Positions 10,461 to 19,503 of a DNA stretch of 45,321 nucleotides are shown in pieces. Source of the DNA: a virus; the IMG/VR virus record IMGVR_UViG_3300009499_000297, positions 1 to 45,321 of that record; one strand, written 5' to 3'. The notes beneath the pieces are model-generated. The model saw only the letters and a program-made list of their open reading frames with translations, did no database searches and had not been told where the DNA came from. Position 1 is the stretch's first letter. Each line of letters begins with the position of its first letter. A program made the position numbers and the translations under genes.

Positions 10461-11354
10461 TTATGCGAGCGCCGCAAGGCCAGGTATCATGTTGAAGAAG
10501 CTCCCCGCCGCGGTAAGTCCAAGCGATAGGCCGGCCTGCCACTGATCAAGAGGCCGTTGCAACGCAGGCGCGCCGGCGATCACATTCACCGCCTTCACGT
10601 TATCCAGCAGGTTGATGTTCCACATGTCGGCCTGCACGTCCACCTTCAGTTGATTCGCCACAAGGTCGCTATTGGCCGCGATGTTCATTTGAGATAAGCC
10701 CGCTCGTTGCAACACGGCCAGCCGCCCTTGTTCGGTCAAGAACTTCCGCATCCCCTGGACCTCGGACGTGCCGGCCAGGACCGCCTGTGCCCGCTGCGCG
10801 TACCCGGCCAGCGTCACTTTGGCGCGGAAGTCCCGCGAGTTGCGGCCAGACTCGCCCTCGAGGATCGCCATGCCCTGCCACGCTTGCGTGCCGTGCGCGG
10901 CGTTGATGTCGCTCATGCCGGCGAGGAACCGCGCTTGTGCGCGCATGAGCTCGGGCGTGCTCTGCTCCTCGTAGTCGGCCACGATGCTGTCGATATCGTT
11001 GATCCACGAGACCGTCGCGTCGACCCGGGTCGCCACAGCGTCCGCGTCCGCACTCCAGTCAGCCGGAGCGTTCGCGGCCCCGAGCGCATCGTCGTGAACG
11101 GTGAACCGGTCCAGAGCCTCCTCGATGTCCGGGTTTGGATCGTGCAGTTGGACCAGGGCGTATGGGCTGTCGTAGCCCGCGTCCTGCCAGAACCGCTCGA
11201 TCTGCTCCCGCATGTTGTACGTCGGGTAGACCGGCGCCTCGTCAAAGGGATTGGCGCCACCCGTTGCACTTGGCACCGTGTCGCTCCCCGAATACGCGGC
11301 GTACATGTTCTCCAACTCAATCGGAATCGCTGTCCCGCCCCAATCTCCGCCCAT
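10461..11354 (-). CDS. Putative internal virion or ejection protein
   Basis: A 297-residue largely helical protein with no recognised family. The first 80 residues are rich in Tyr, Pro and Asp; residues 100-240 are Ala/Gln-rich helices; the end is hydrophobic (SLGLTAAGSFFNMIPGLAALA). It starts at ATG with GGAGG 6 nt upstream, directly after the GNAT-like gene. The place between nozzle/GNAT and the giant protein matches internal virion proteins of T7-like phages. The role is inferred from context only. Confidence 0.6.
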   Translation of the reverse strand: MGGDWGGTAIPIELENMYAAYSGSDTVPSATGGANPFDEAPVYPTYNMREQIERFWQDAGYDSPYALVQLHDPNPDIEEALDRFTVHDDALGAANAPADWSADADAVATRVDATVSWINDIDSIVADYEEQSTPELMRAQARFLAGMSDINAAHGTQAWQGMAILEGESGRNSRDFRAKVTLAGYAQRAQAVLAGTSEVQGMRKFLTEQGRLAVLQRAGLSQMNIAANSDLVANQLKVDVQADMWNINLLDNVKAVNVIAGAPALQRPLDQWQAGLSLGLTAAGSFFNMIPGLAALA

Positions 11355-11355
11355 G

Positions 11356-11931
11356 TCATACCTCCAGGTGTACTAAGGTGTGGGCCACGTTACCGCCCAA
11401 TTGCTGGGCGATCTCGACTACCCGTTCCACGTTCGTTATTCCCACAATGAACTTGAGTCCACGCTCCCGGGCGTATGCCCGGAGCCGATCTATCGCGACT
11501 GCGGCTAAGCCGGCTGGGACGCCTCGATGACCGTAGACCGCCCAAAGCCACAGGCTCTTGGTCCGGGATCCGAACTCCTCGTAGGCGCCGGTCACGACCA
11601 GTCCATACACGACCGGCACCGGTCCCTCGACCCGCTCGATGCCGAGCCAGCACTGCAACTCACTTTTGACGAGCCGATCCCGGACGCTGACCATGGAGTC
11701 CTCTGATTCCCGGTCCACCAGGGGCGGCATCGAGGCCCGGATAGCCGGGCCGATCCAGCGCCACAACCGCGTCACGTATGCTGGCGGCAGAAGGATGAGC
11801 CGGTAGTCCCTGGTGGCTGCGGTGGTCGCGGTGGCCGCTGTGGCCGCCGAACTACCGCCCTGAGAGGTAGCCGCCTGCGGCACGTTTGTCGGTTTGAGTC
11901 CAATGGACCCGGATGTAGTCAATCTTTCCAT
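11356..11931 (-). CDS. GNAT-fold acetyltransferase-like virion-region protein
   Basis: A protein of up to 191 residues. Residues about 80-190 fit a GNAT fold: a GLVVTGAYEE strand, a WLWAVYGHRG segment, the RGVPAGLAAVAIDRLRAYARERG helix typical of the acetyl-CoA loop, and a terminal LGGNVAHTLVHLEV strand pair. GNAT-like proteins occur at this place, between nozzle and internal proteins, in T7-like phages, where they may be structural. The start is uncertain: ATG 11931 overlaps the previous gene by 80 nt, has a weak RBS and encodes a low-complexity Ala/Thr stretch. A GTG at 11883 or a later ATG is possible. Confidence 0.65.
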   Translation of the reverse strand: MERLTTSGSIGLKPTNVPQAATSQGGSSAATAATATTAATRDYRLILLPPAYVTRLWRWIGPAIRASMPPLVDRESEDSMVSVRDRLVKSELQCWLGIERVEGPVPVVYGLVVTGAYEEFGSRTKSLWLWAVYGHRGVPAGLAAVAIDRLRAYARERGLKFIVGITNVERVVEIAQQLGGNVAHTLVHLEV

Positions 11932-13855
11932 TGCTGCCCCATGTGCCCGTTACTCGAACCCGGAAATCCGTGCCCGATGCGATGGGAAACGCGGACCCTT
12001 CGTCCGTCACCACGACATCGGCTGTCCGGAAGAACGTCGTGGTCTTATTGAATTTGAACTCGACAGACACCTTCAGGCTGGTTACGTCCGTAGCCGCGAT
12101 CTCGATGCTCTTGATGGTCTTGATGGACCGGAGTCCCAGGTCGAAGGTGTCGGTGATGATCTCGAAGTCGTTGTCCACGGCCGCGGCCGGGGCGTACACC
12201 GCCAAGAGCCCCGCCGCCGTATACGACAACTCGGTCGGGAACCGGGTGCTCTTGCCGAAGCCCGTCTTCGTTATCGTCCCACCGCCGCTGCCATCGCTGA
12301 TGTGGAAGTCCCACTGATCCGGGTCGAATGCCACGACGACCTTCGCGTCCGTCAAGCCCGCCAGGAACTCGCTGTAGCCGCGCCGCGTCAGGTTCAGGTC
12401 TGCCGGGATGGTCCAGGCCGTGCCGACGTTGTCCATGAAGGCATGAATGCGATGGTCGCCACCTGCGGCACCACGACTCGCGATGCCCACGTCGGCCAAC
12501 TCGACCGTCCGATAGATGGCGAGCCCGTCTTCCTGCTGCGGCACAACGCCCGTCACGCCGTTGTCGCCGTACACTACGAACCCATTGCCCAACGGTCTGA
12601 TCGCCCGGGTGCTGCCCTGCCACGGCATAGGGATGAAGCCAATGGCGCCGGCCTTGATCCGGTCGATGTACAGGTACTTGAGCGTATCGACCTCGGTCTG
12701 GCCCGGCAGGCCCAACATGGCCATCTCAGGCACAAACGGGTCGTAGAAGTCCCCGCCGCCGAGGTCGCTGTACATGAGCATGTTCGGCCCCATCACGAGG
12801 TCTTGGTAGGTCATGATGTCCTGGGGCGAGTGCTCGATCCATGCGGTCCAGATGTCGAGCCAGTCGTCGTCCGAGAAGTAGCTCGTGTTTGCGGGAATGC
12901 CGCCCAGCAGCAGCCGGTTGCCAAAATTGCAGATAGCCTGCGGGATGATCGGGTAAGCAGCCGCCTCACTGCGCAGGACGTACCACGTCCACCGCCCGTA
13001 TAGATGCAGGTGAGCCACCAGACATGTCCCGTTGGCCAGGAATAGAACGTGCTGGAAATCCGCGATTTGCCACGGACCCGAGCCATTGGGAATGGTCGCG
13101 GTCTTGACTTCCTTCACGCTGACGCTGGTCACGGTTCCATCGAAGTCGGTCGTCGGCACAAGCTCGAAGTTGGCGTTCGTGGTCGCATCGCAGATGATGT
13201 CTTCGGTCCAAGTCTTGTTCTGCGCCCGGGCCGTACCCGCCCCCCCGGCGCCGCCTGTGCCTACCTGGGCTCTCAGGCTCCCGGCCGTCATACCGGAGAT
13301 GGTGAAGACGACGCGGTAGAGATGTCCGTCCTGAAGGACCGCAGCCGGGTTCTGGTCGGCCACGGCCTGTTGGAGCGCGGTGGTTCCGCCAGCGGCCGTA
13401 TGTGCCACGCTGTCATTGGCGTTCGAGTATGTCCAACCGTTCGCCGCCACTCCGTCCGCGAGAGCCGAGCCGCCCGCAGTCCAGTCATTCAGCGGGTCGC
13501 TGTTGTCGTTGAAATCGCCGTTGGCCATGCTCTCGGTCTGTGGAGCCCCGAGGTTGTACAGCGCTTCCGCCGCCCCGGCGTTCCATGTGGTCTCGTCGAT
13601 GACATGAAGGGCGTTCTTGCGGGCCAAGAGCGTCATGTCCTTGGCGCGGATCAACGACGCGCACGGCCATTCCGCCGCCACGTCCGCGATGGCCACGTCC
13701 TGGACGGGCCATGTGATGGGCTCGTGCGGCACGAGTCTCCACTCGGTAGGCCGGGCACCGTCGCACGTCGCCAACACTTCGGCATTCCGTGGGCTTCGCC
13801 GGTCATCCCGGAGCCCGGCACTCAGGGCCTTGTCGATTACGAACGTCTGTCCCAT
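11852..13855 (-). CDS. Tail nozzle-like protein, second paralog
   Basis: A 667-residue beta-rich protein that I interpret as a tail tubular protein B (gp12-like) nozzle subunit. It is a paralog of the gene just before it: both start with an RSPRNAE/HNPRNEP motif, share a LIDEST/VIDETT segment, a RAAAGGD or RGAAGGD motif and end with DYIRxHW. Residues about 108-250 are a separate beta-sandwich module (ANGDFND to GTVTSVSVKEV), inserted at a different place from that in the paralog. The start at 13855 is set by GGAGGGTGAC and a TGACATG junction; the in-frame extension to 13930 overlaps the upstream gene. The propeller-like nozzle call is inference. Confidence 0.7.
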   Translation of the reverse strand: MGQTFVIDKALSAGLRDDRRSPRNAEVLATCDGARPTEWRLVPHEPITWPVQDVAIADVAAEWPCASLIRAKDMTLLARKNALHVIDETTWNAGAAEALYNLGAPQTESMANGDFNDNSDPLNDWTAGGSALADGVAANGWTYSNANDSVAHTAAGGTTALQQAVADQNPAAVLQDGHLYRVVFTISGMTAGSLRAQVGTGGAGGAGTARAQNKTWTEDIICDATTNANFELVPTTDFDGTVTSVSVKEVKTATIPNGSGPWQIADFQHVLFLANGTCLVAHLHLYGRWTWYVLRSEAAAYPIIPQAICNFGNRLLLGGIPANTSYFSDDDWLDIWTAWIEHSPQDIMTYQDLVMGPNMLMYSDLGGGDFYDPFVPEMAMLGLPGQTEVDTLKYLYIDRIKAGAIGFIPMPWQGSTRAIRPLGNGFVVYGDNGVTGVVPQQEDGLAIYRTVELADVGIASRGAAGGDHRIHAFMDNVGTAWTIPADLNLTRRGYSEFLAGLTDAKVVVAFDPDQWDFHISDGSGGGTITKTGFGKSTRFPTELSYTAAGLLAVYAPAAAVDNDFEIITDTFDLGLRSIKTIKSIEIAATDVTSLKVSVEFKFNKTTTFFRTADVVVTDEGSAFPIASGTDFRVRVTGTWGSNGKIDYIRVHWTQTDKRAAGGYLSGR

Positions 13856-13856
13856 G

Positions 13857-15770
13857 TCACCCTCCAAGTAGCTCCCTGACGCTGACCTTGCCGGCCGGAC
13901 GCCAGTGGAACCGGATGTAGTCGATCTCAACAGTCGAATACGCCGCCGCCGTGATGACGAGCCGGAACTCGACCCCGGTCGTCATCGTGTGGGCCACGCC
14001 CTTACCGCGTAGGGTCAGCGGGGCTCCGGGCCGCCAGTCCGTGTCTGCGCGGTCCAACTTGTAGTCGAGCTGGACCGTCATGACATTCGAGCCGCTGCTC
14101 AGGCCGATCTCGATCTCGGTCACCGTCTTCATCGCCCGCGTGCCCATGTCGAGCGTGTCGGTGACAGCACGGAAGTCGCTCCACCGGTCGGAGGCCTCCG
14201 TCACCCCCTGGGCCACGCCGTCGATGACCGCCACGCTGGTCGTGCAGCGCGGTGTCTCGCACCAGCCCGTCTCGGTCAGGCAGTAGCTGTAGATGGTCCC
14301 GCCGCTTGTGCCAGCGACGTGGAACTCGTTTCGGGCGCTGTCGTATGCGACCGTGATGTCGCTGAGGGTCTCGAACCACTCGTGGGCGTCGAGCATGTCC
14401 ACCTTGAGACCTGCACCGATCCGACGCACGTACCCGGCTTTGTCCACGTAGAGCTGGGTGTACTGGTCGCCCCCGGCCGCTGCCCGGCCGTGGATCCCCG
14501 CGTCGGTCAGGCGTTGCTCGCCGAGCGTAGGCGTCGGCTCGACGTGGGGGATGAGCGCCGCGACCCCGTCCTCGCAGTACGCCACCGCCGCCTTATCGAG
14601 CGGCTGAAGACGGACGACCTGGCCCGGCCAGCGCATGGGCACCGCCCCGGTATCGTTCCGCTGAAGCCAGTCGAGGATGAAGGGCTTGTCGAGACCGTAG
14701 CCGTCTCGCAGGATCTCCCGGACTGTCACGTTGTCGATGGATCCGTTGGCCGTCGCGTTGCCGTGGACTTCGATGTCGATGCCGGACCCCGACGCGGTGA
14801 ACTCCTCCCAGTAGTAGCCGTCCGCAGTCCTATGCACGCCCTCGGTTGCGCCGAGCACGACGTAGAACTCGCCGGCCACGTAGTTCTTGACCTCGAAGCC
14901 GACCACATACTTCGTCCCTGCCACAGTCCCGGCCAAGGTCTGTGACACGGACCCGGCACCGCCTGAGATGTCGATCTCGAGGTTTCCGGAGTCCCAACTC
15001 GCCGTGCCAGCGTGTACCCAGGCGGTTGCCACGGCCCCGGCGCCGTCCCGGAAGGTCCGGTTGGTCGGCAACTCGGTGCCGAGCGAGCCGACACCGTACA
15101 AGGCCAACACGGGATACAGCCACCACAACACGTTGCCGCCGAGGATAGAACTCCACCAGACCCACCGCTCTTGATCGGTCGAGCCCAAGAGCGAGATGGA
15201 ATCTGAACGTCTGTTCAGTAGGGCCTCGATGGCTTGCCACTCGCTATTCCAGTACGCGCCGGCTGTGTTGCTGAACCCGGCGAGCAACACACGGTCTCGC
15301 AATTCGCATCCCGCAGCCGCTGTAAACCTGTCCGTGCCTAGTAGCGCATCGCCAATCCAGACGAGGAAGTTGGTGCCGTTCATGAAGAACACGATGCCGT
15401 CGCAATCCACGCACTGCCACGCTCCCCCGCTTGCCGCGAAGGCGTAGGTGTAAGTCGCGTCGGCCAGGTCGAGGACAGTTGGGGCGGCCCCGGTCCATGT
15501 GCTCTCGTCGATGAGGTTGACGTCGGTCTCGGTCAGCAGAAAGGATGTCTGCCGGCATCGGAAGAACTGCGGGAAGGGCAACGCGACAGAAATGCCCGCC
15601 CCGGCCATCCACGCGGCGAGCGGGTTGGGAATGGCCTCGAATGGCACGAGCCCGTATCCGTAAGCCTTCGTGCCACGCAGTTCAACGAACGCCGGCTCAT
15701 TCCGGGGATTGTGTTCGTTGCTACGCAGCCCCCGGCCGAGATTCGCCGCCTCTATCGTCATCGCTTGCAT
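13857..15770 (-). CDS. Tail nozzle-like protein, first paralog
   Basis: A 637-residue beta-rich protein that follows the tail-tube gene, where T7-like phages place gp12. The N-terminal part (1-220) has an LIDESTWTG motif and Trp-rich strands. Residues about 232-353 form a carbohydrate-binding-like beta-sandwich module (NRTFRDG to SIDNVTVRE). The C-terminal part (about 360-637) ends with a segment found also in the next gene (GTRAMKTVTEIEIG and DYIRFHW). The start at 15770 is preceded by AAGGTG at 4-5 nt; the apparent 110-residue extension upstream is another frame of the preceding gene. It overlaps that gene by 50 nt. Structure and role are inferred. Confidence 0.72.
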   Translation of the reverse strand: MQAMTIEAANLGRGLRSNEHNPRNEPAFVELRGTKAYGYGLVPFEAIPNPLAAWMAGAGISVALPFPQFFRCRQTSFLLTETDVNLIDESTWTGAAPTVLDLADATYTYAFAASGGAWQCVDCDGIVFFMNGTNFLVWIGDALLGTDRFTAAAGCELRDRVLLAGFSNTAGAYWNSEWQAIEALLNRRSDSISLLGSTDQERWVWWSSILGGNVLWWLYPVLALYGVGSLGTELPTNRTFRDGAGAVATAWVHAGTASWDSGNLEIDISGGAGSVSQTLAGTVAGTKYVVGFEVKNYVAGEFYVVLGATEGVHRTADGYYWEEFTASGSGIDIEVHGNATANGSIDNVTVREILRDGYGLDKPFILDWLQRNDTGAVPMRWPGQVVRLQPLDKAAVAYCEDGVAALIPHVEPTPTLGEQRLTDAGIHGRAAAGGDQYTQLYVDKAGYVRRIGAGLKVDMLDAHEWFETLSDITVAYDSARNEFHVAGTSGGTIYSYCLTETGWCETPRCTTSVAVIDGVAQGVTEASDRWSDFRAVTDTLDMGTRAMKTVTEIEIGLSSGSNVMTVQLDYKLDRADTDWRPGAPLTLRGKGVAHTMTTGVEFRLVITAAAYSTVEIDYIRFHWRPAGKVSVRELLGG

Positions 15771-16176
15771 CACGCACCTTGCCCGCCTGGAACATGAAAC
15801 TGACCCATACCCACTCGACCTGCGGTTTGACCACTGTGACCAGCAGCTTCTCGCCGGCCGCGACCGAGAACACGCCACGTATCTGTTGCGGCCCTGCCGC
15901 GACCTCGATCCGCTCGATAGGCCCGGTATCCGCCAGAGGCTCGAGCTGCAGGATGGCGGTCTCGTCTGCGCGCAGGCTCTCGATCTCGATCCAGATGTCC
16001 GACACGACGCCGGCCACCGGGAACTGGAATCGCATGACGGGGCCAACGCCGTCATTCTCGGGCTTGGCGCAGTACGTGGACACCGGCGCCGGGGGCGCAA
16101 TCACCCGCTCGACAACCGGGATGGGCTTCTTCGCCCGCTTCTGCCGGAACAGTCCTCGATCCACTGGATGTCGCAT
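15721..16176 (-). CDS. Small beta-rich protein between tail-tube and nozzle genes
   Basis: A 151-residue protein. After a basic N-terminus it has alternating hydrophobic strands (RFQFPVAGVVSDIWIEIESL, GVFSVAAGEKLLVTVV, WVWVSFMFQAGK), as in a jelly-roll or Ig-like fold. An RBS GAGGGG lies close upstream and it begins 2 nt after the tail-tube stop, with the nozzle gene starting inside its 3' end. The tight packing between two tail genes suggests a small tail component or decoration. No family recognised. Confidence 0.62.
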   Translation of the reverse strand: MRHPVDRGLFRQKRAKKPIPVVERVIAPPAPVSTYCAKPENDGVGPVMRFQFPVAGVVSDIWIEIESLRADETAILQLEPLADTGPIERIEVAAGPQQIRGVFSVAAGEKLLVTVVKPQVEWVWVSFMFQAGKVRDASDDDRGGESRPGAA

Positions 16177-16178
16177 GG

Positions 16179-17399
16179 CTATCCCCTCATCTGAAGTTTC
16201 ATCGTGCCGCCACCCAGCCGGTAGATGTCCCCCCTGACCCGGTCTTTTGTCGGACCAAGAAGGGCCTTGTCGAGCTTTCGGCTGAAATTGTCAGCTTCCT
16301 GTTCGTTGGCCAAGGAGAGAGCGATGACATAGCGCGTGGCGAGGATCAAAAGCCGACTGTGCCATATGGTCAGCCAGTTAGTAGCACTCGGGGCTTCCAA
16401 AGGTTCAGGGTAGAATTTCCCCTCAACGTTAATCTTGTACTCGATGTCGGCCGGGGGCAGAAAGATGATATTCCCAGTGTGAAGTCCACCGGGAGCATCC
16501 ATGAGGTAGACTTGCTGGTAGCTGACGCTCCCCTTGAAACCCGGCTGGACGGCCAAGCCCATCACTACTGGATTCTGGGGGAAGTCGAAGTCGAATTGAA
16601 TCCAGCCCGAATCGTCAGGCAAGAATTCGCGAGAGATCTGTGTAATTGCCTCCGCGTCAATCACGACAAAGGCTATGGAGCCTTCAGTGATGTCGGCAAG
16701 GATTTTGACTCGCATCACACCCTCGTAGCCTGCTGCGAGTAGCGCCACCATATCGGGATTCAAAGCCAATGCTTCCTGACCGGGGGTGGTGTAGATGGCG
16801 GATCCGCTACTCATCGGAGCCGCGGCGGTGAACTTGCCGCCCGCAAGGACAAGGTCAGCGGGTAGATCCGTGCTCCAATAGGCATCTACGTTGAAGTCGG
16901 GATCGATCAAGATGGCAATGTCGTCCCAAATGTCACTATCGGGAGAGATGTCGATGTCGTTGTGGGCCCAATCGACGGGCTGTGCGCCATCGATCAGATT
17001 GAATGGCTTACCATAGGTTTCGCGCAGGTAATCCATGGTGCGCCGGTGGGGGAAACTCCAGGTCTGTTCAGTGAAAGCGAGAAACCAAACCTTCCTGGGC
17101 TGTACGAGATTGGGAAGTGAAACCTGAAACATCTCAGGATTCACGTCGCGGACGGCAACCGTAGCTGGCGCGATCCAAGGAGCGCGATCCACGATAACCA
17201 TCTGGGCGCGGTTGATGAAGTCGTCGATGCCATTGTCCACGGTGTAGTCTGGATTGCCGCTGCCGTCTACGCCGATCAGATCGGTCCGACCAGTCTCCTT
17301 CACCACAGCGGTTCGGATGTCAAGCAAGCTCATCGGTCTCACTCCTACGCAGCCGCACAGCGCGACCGCCAGTAAGCAAACTGCCGTCCATTGCCTCAT
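16179..17399 (-). CDS. Tail-tube (T7 gp11-like) protein with possible lipoprotein leader
   Basis: A protein of 406 residues from ATG 17399, or 384 from ATG 17333. The segment MSLLDIRTAVVKETGR followed by a FINRAQ helix is the usual opening of tail tubular protein A in short-tailed phages. The tail-tube fold is interrupted at about 165-300 by a beta-sandwich resembling the modules in other virion genes. Upstream of MSLLD lies an in-frame 22-residue leader with a basic start, hydrophobic core and LCGC, close to a lipobox. Both ATGs have good RBSs: AGAGGAGG 8 nt before 17399 and TAGGAG 8 nt before 17333. It follows the capsid gene. Either start, or both, may be used. Confidence 0.72.
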   Translation of the reverse strand: MRQWTAVCLLAVALCGCVGVRPMSLLDIRTAVVKETGRTDLIGVDGSGNPDYTVDNGIDDFINRAQMVIVDRAPWIAPATVAVRDVNPEMFQVSLPNLVQPRKVWFLAFTEQTWSFPHRRTMDYLRETYGKPFNLIDGAQPVDWAHNDIDISPDSDIWDDIAILIDPDFNVDAYWSTDLPADLVLAGGKFTAAAPMSSGSAIYTTPGQEALALNPDMVALLAAGYEGVMRVKILADITEGSIAFVVIDAEAITQISREFLPDDSGWIQFDFDFPQNPVVMGLAVQPGFKGSVSYQQVYLMDAPGGLHTGNIIFLPPADIEYKINVEGKFYPEPLEAPSATNWLTIWHSRLLILATRYVIALSLANEQEADNFSRKLDKALLGPTKDRVRGDIYRLGGGTMKLQMRG

Positions 17400-17503
17400 G
17401 ACAAGAGCCTCCTCTGGTTGTGGCGCGCCACACATGGGGCTCTAGAAACCCCATGCCGACGCTATGGAATCGGCGCACCGCTGGGTCGGCACGCCGCGTG
17501 GGA

Positions 17504-18811
17504 TTAAACGACGTTGTCTTCGCCAACGCCGGCGAGCACCATGAAATGCTTGGGCGCGCCGAACTCGAGCGTGCCGACCGTCTCGAACTCGTCCAGCCGG
17601 GCGGTCTCGCCCCTCGACTGGCGGTTCGTGCGGAACCGAGTGTCCATGTTCCGGACTGGCCGGAACCGTACCGACTTCGGCCCGACGAAATAGATCATGT
17701 GCCGGAGCGGCGGATGCTGCGAGAACAGCGGATGCGTCTTGAGGCTCAGTTCGCCCTCGGCCGTCACCCAGGTACGAATCTTGATACCGTAGGCTTCCGC
17801 GCGGGTCTCAAGGTTGACCTGACCGAAAATCTCAGCGAGCTGGTTGATGCCGTTCAGGGCACGGCTGCCGCCGAAACCGATCCAGTTCTCGTCTTCGGCG
17901 TACCGGGCGTACTGCTCGGTCATTGCAGCCAACCAGTGTTTGCCGCCGTCCGCATCGGTCCACTTCTTGCCTGAGTAGGCCGCGGCTCGCCGGAAGTCGG
18001 CCATGTAGACGCTACCCGCGTTCTCCTGGACCCACCACCGGATGCCGCCCATGAACATGCGAGGCTGGTTGTTCTCGCCCTGTTCAGTGTGGCGCACGCC
18101 AAACCACGTGGCCTTCTCCATCTCGATACCGTGCAGCTTCTGCGTATCCTTCTTGAGCCGGAGGTATTCCTTCGACCCGTAGCGTGTCCGGACCTGCTGG
18201 GCGAGCTCGGTCAGATAGATCGAGTTCCGGAAGTCCTGGACAAGGTTGTAGTAGCCCTCGGGCTCGTAGGCGATGGCCTTCGGGGTTGGGGCGCCCTGCG
18301 AGTGGCCCGAGCCGATCACGACGATGTAGTCGGCATCTGAGAGGTCCTTGTTGTCCACCGTGTCGTTGTCATCGGCTTCGAGCAGATGGATGCCCAATTT
18401 GCTGTTGACGCCGTTGACCGAAACGGTATCCACAAGCGCGTTGCAGGTGGCCCGGAAATACGTCTGCGAACTGAGTTGCACGACGTGGCCAGGCTTGATT
18501 TCACCTGCGATGGCTGCGGATACCTTGACCCACAACTGCTGACCCACAACGCCGCCAGTGACGTAGGGATTAGCGAGGGCCGCGTCGAGTTTGACATCGC
18601 CAGCGGCGATCACGCCGCCCTGGACCGGAGGCTCCTGGATCCACCAGTGATGCACGTCCGAGTCAATCGGCTCGGTCGGTATCTTGGACAGCATGCCGGT
18701 CAGACTCGTCATGCCGTTCGGCCAGTAATACAAGATCGATTCGCGCCAACTCCCGGGCTTGGCATCCGTCTGCCACGAACCCGAGCCCACCATTCCGAAG
18801 ATATTTCCCAT
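17504..18811 (-). CDS. Major capsid protein, SU10-like HK97 fold
   Basis: A 435-residue protein that should form the icosahedral shell. The pattern matches the SU10/DUF5309 capsid family: a beta-rich first third (WVKVSAAIAGEIKPGHVVQLSS), a long helix-like segment with YNLVQDFRNSIYLTELAQQVRTR, the block KATWFGVRHTEQG, then GGIRWWV and IGFGGSRALNGINQLAEI. It ends in beta strands (KSVRFRPVRNMDTRF). It sits after scaffold and two small head genes and before the tail-tube gene. The start is ATG 18811 with AAGGAAA upstream. An intrinsic terminator lies only 21 nt before the start codon, which is unusual. The call rests on recalled family features and on position. Confidence 0.85.
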   Translation of the reverse strand: MGNIFGMVGSGSWQTDAKPGSWRESILYYWPNGMTSLTGMLSKIPTEPIDSDVHHWWIQEPPVQGGVIAAGDVKLDAALANPYVTGGVVGQQLWVKVSAAIAGEIKPGHVVQLSSQTYFRATCNALVDTVSVNGVNSKLGIHLLEADDNDTVDNKDLSDADYIVVIGSGHSQGAPTPKAIAYEPEGYYNLVQDFRNSIYLTELAQQVRTRYGSKEYLRLKKDTQKLHGIEMEKATWFGVRHTEQGENNQPRMFMGGIRWWVQENAGSVYMADFRRAAAYSGKKWTDADGGKHWLAAMTEQYARYAEDENWIGFGGSRALNGINQLAEIFGQVNLETRAEAYGIKIRTWVTAEGELSLKTHPLFSQHPPLRHMIYFVGPKSVRFRPVRNMDTRFRTNRQSRGETARLDEFETVGTLEFGAPKHFMVLAGVGEDNVV

Positions 18812-18832
18812 CGTTTGTTTCCTTCTGCGGCC

Positions 18833-18876
18833 AAAAACAAAAAAGGCGGCGATGGGCTTGACACCACATCGCCGCC
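18833..18876 (-). terminator. Intrinsic terminator directly before the capsid gene
   Basis: A perfect 10-bp stem (GGCGGCGATG pairing with CATCGCCGCC) encloses a 12-nt loop and is followed on the - strand by TTTTTTGTTTTTGG. This is a textbook rho-independent terminator. It ends 21 nt before the capsid start codon, leaving no room for a promoter, so the capsid must be made from read-through or processed RNA. Confidence 0.88.
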
Positions 18877-18958
18877 ATTTCCGCCGCTCCGGTGGCCGTT
18901 CCAGAACGGTGGCTGTTTCCTCAACTGTCTTGCTGCCTACTGGGCAGCGGTTGTGCTG

Positions 18959-19435
18959 CTAGGCAGCTACGATTTTCGCGCCGTCATCGAGAGGCACGTA
19001 ATGCACCGTCCACTTCACCGATCCGGTGTTGCTCGCCGCGCAGTTCAAGTCGATGGTCCCGTCCTGCACGATGAAGCCGGTCGACTCCGGAAGTACTCCG
19101 ACTCCAATCATCCCGAACAACGCGGTTGCCGCGTTGTAGACCGAGTACAGCGTGCCGACCGCATCAGCCGTAATGTCCAACACGGCGCATAGATCGGTAT
19201 CGGCCCCCAAGGTCGGATTGAACACGACCTTCGTGTTGTTCGCCTGAGTCTCGATGACTGTCGTGACCTCGCCAACAATCGACGTGACGAGACACCGTCC
19301 GCCCGATACCGTGAACAGAGCCGCCTGCGTCGTTTGGGGCAACGTCGCTGTGGCCCGCTCGACCTTCTTGGCCGGGGGCAAAAGGCCCTTCAGGTTGTCG
19401 CGGAAAATCTGGAGTTCCGCATGTTCTCCACCCAT
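18959..19435 (-). CDS. Putative minor head or decoration protein
   Basis: A 158-residue protein with no recognised family. A short helical N-terminus (residues 1-30) leads into repeated beta strands rich in Thr, Val and Ala (AALFTVSGGRCLVTSIVGEVTTVIE, TGFIVQDGTIDLNC, GSVKWTVHYVPL). The start at 19435 is chosen for AAAGGAG 7 nt upstream. It lies between another small beta protein and the capsid gene, separated from the capsid by a terminator. Position supports a head decoration or fiber role. The function is inferred. Confidence 0.6.
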   Translation of the reverse strand: MGGEHAELQIFRDNLKGLLPPAKKVERATATLPQTTQAALFTVSGGRCLVTSIVGEVTTVIETQANNTKVVFNPTLGADTDLCAVLDITADAVGTLYSVYNAATALFGMIGVGVLPESTGFIVQDGTIDLNCAASNTGSVKWTVHYVPLDDGAKIVAA

Positions 19436-19503
19436 AGCTGGGCTCCTTTCGTTCCGGTTGCAGTCCCGGTCCTTGTTTCGGCCCAAGGGCGACCGGTTAC
19501 GGG

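Noticed and set aside
15771-16100. N-terminal extension of the first nozzle protein by 110 residues
   Set aside because: The extension is Arg/Ser/Pro-rich nonsense in another frame of the small beta-rich gene; the RBS supports 15770.
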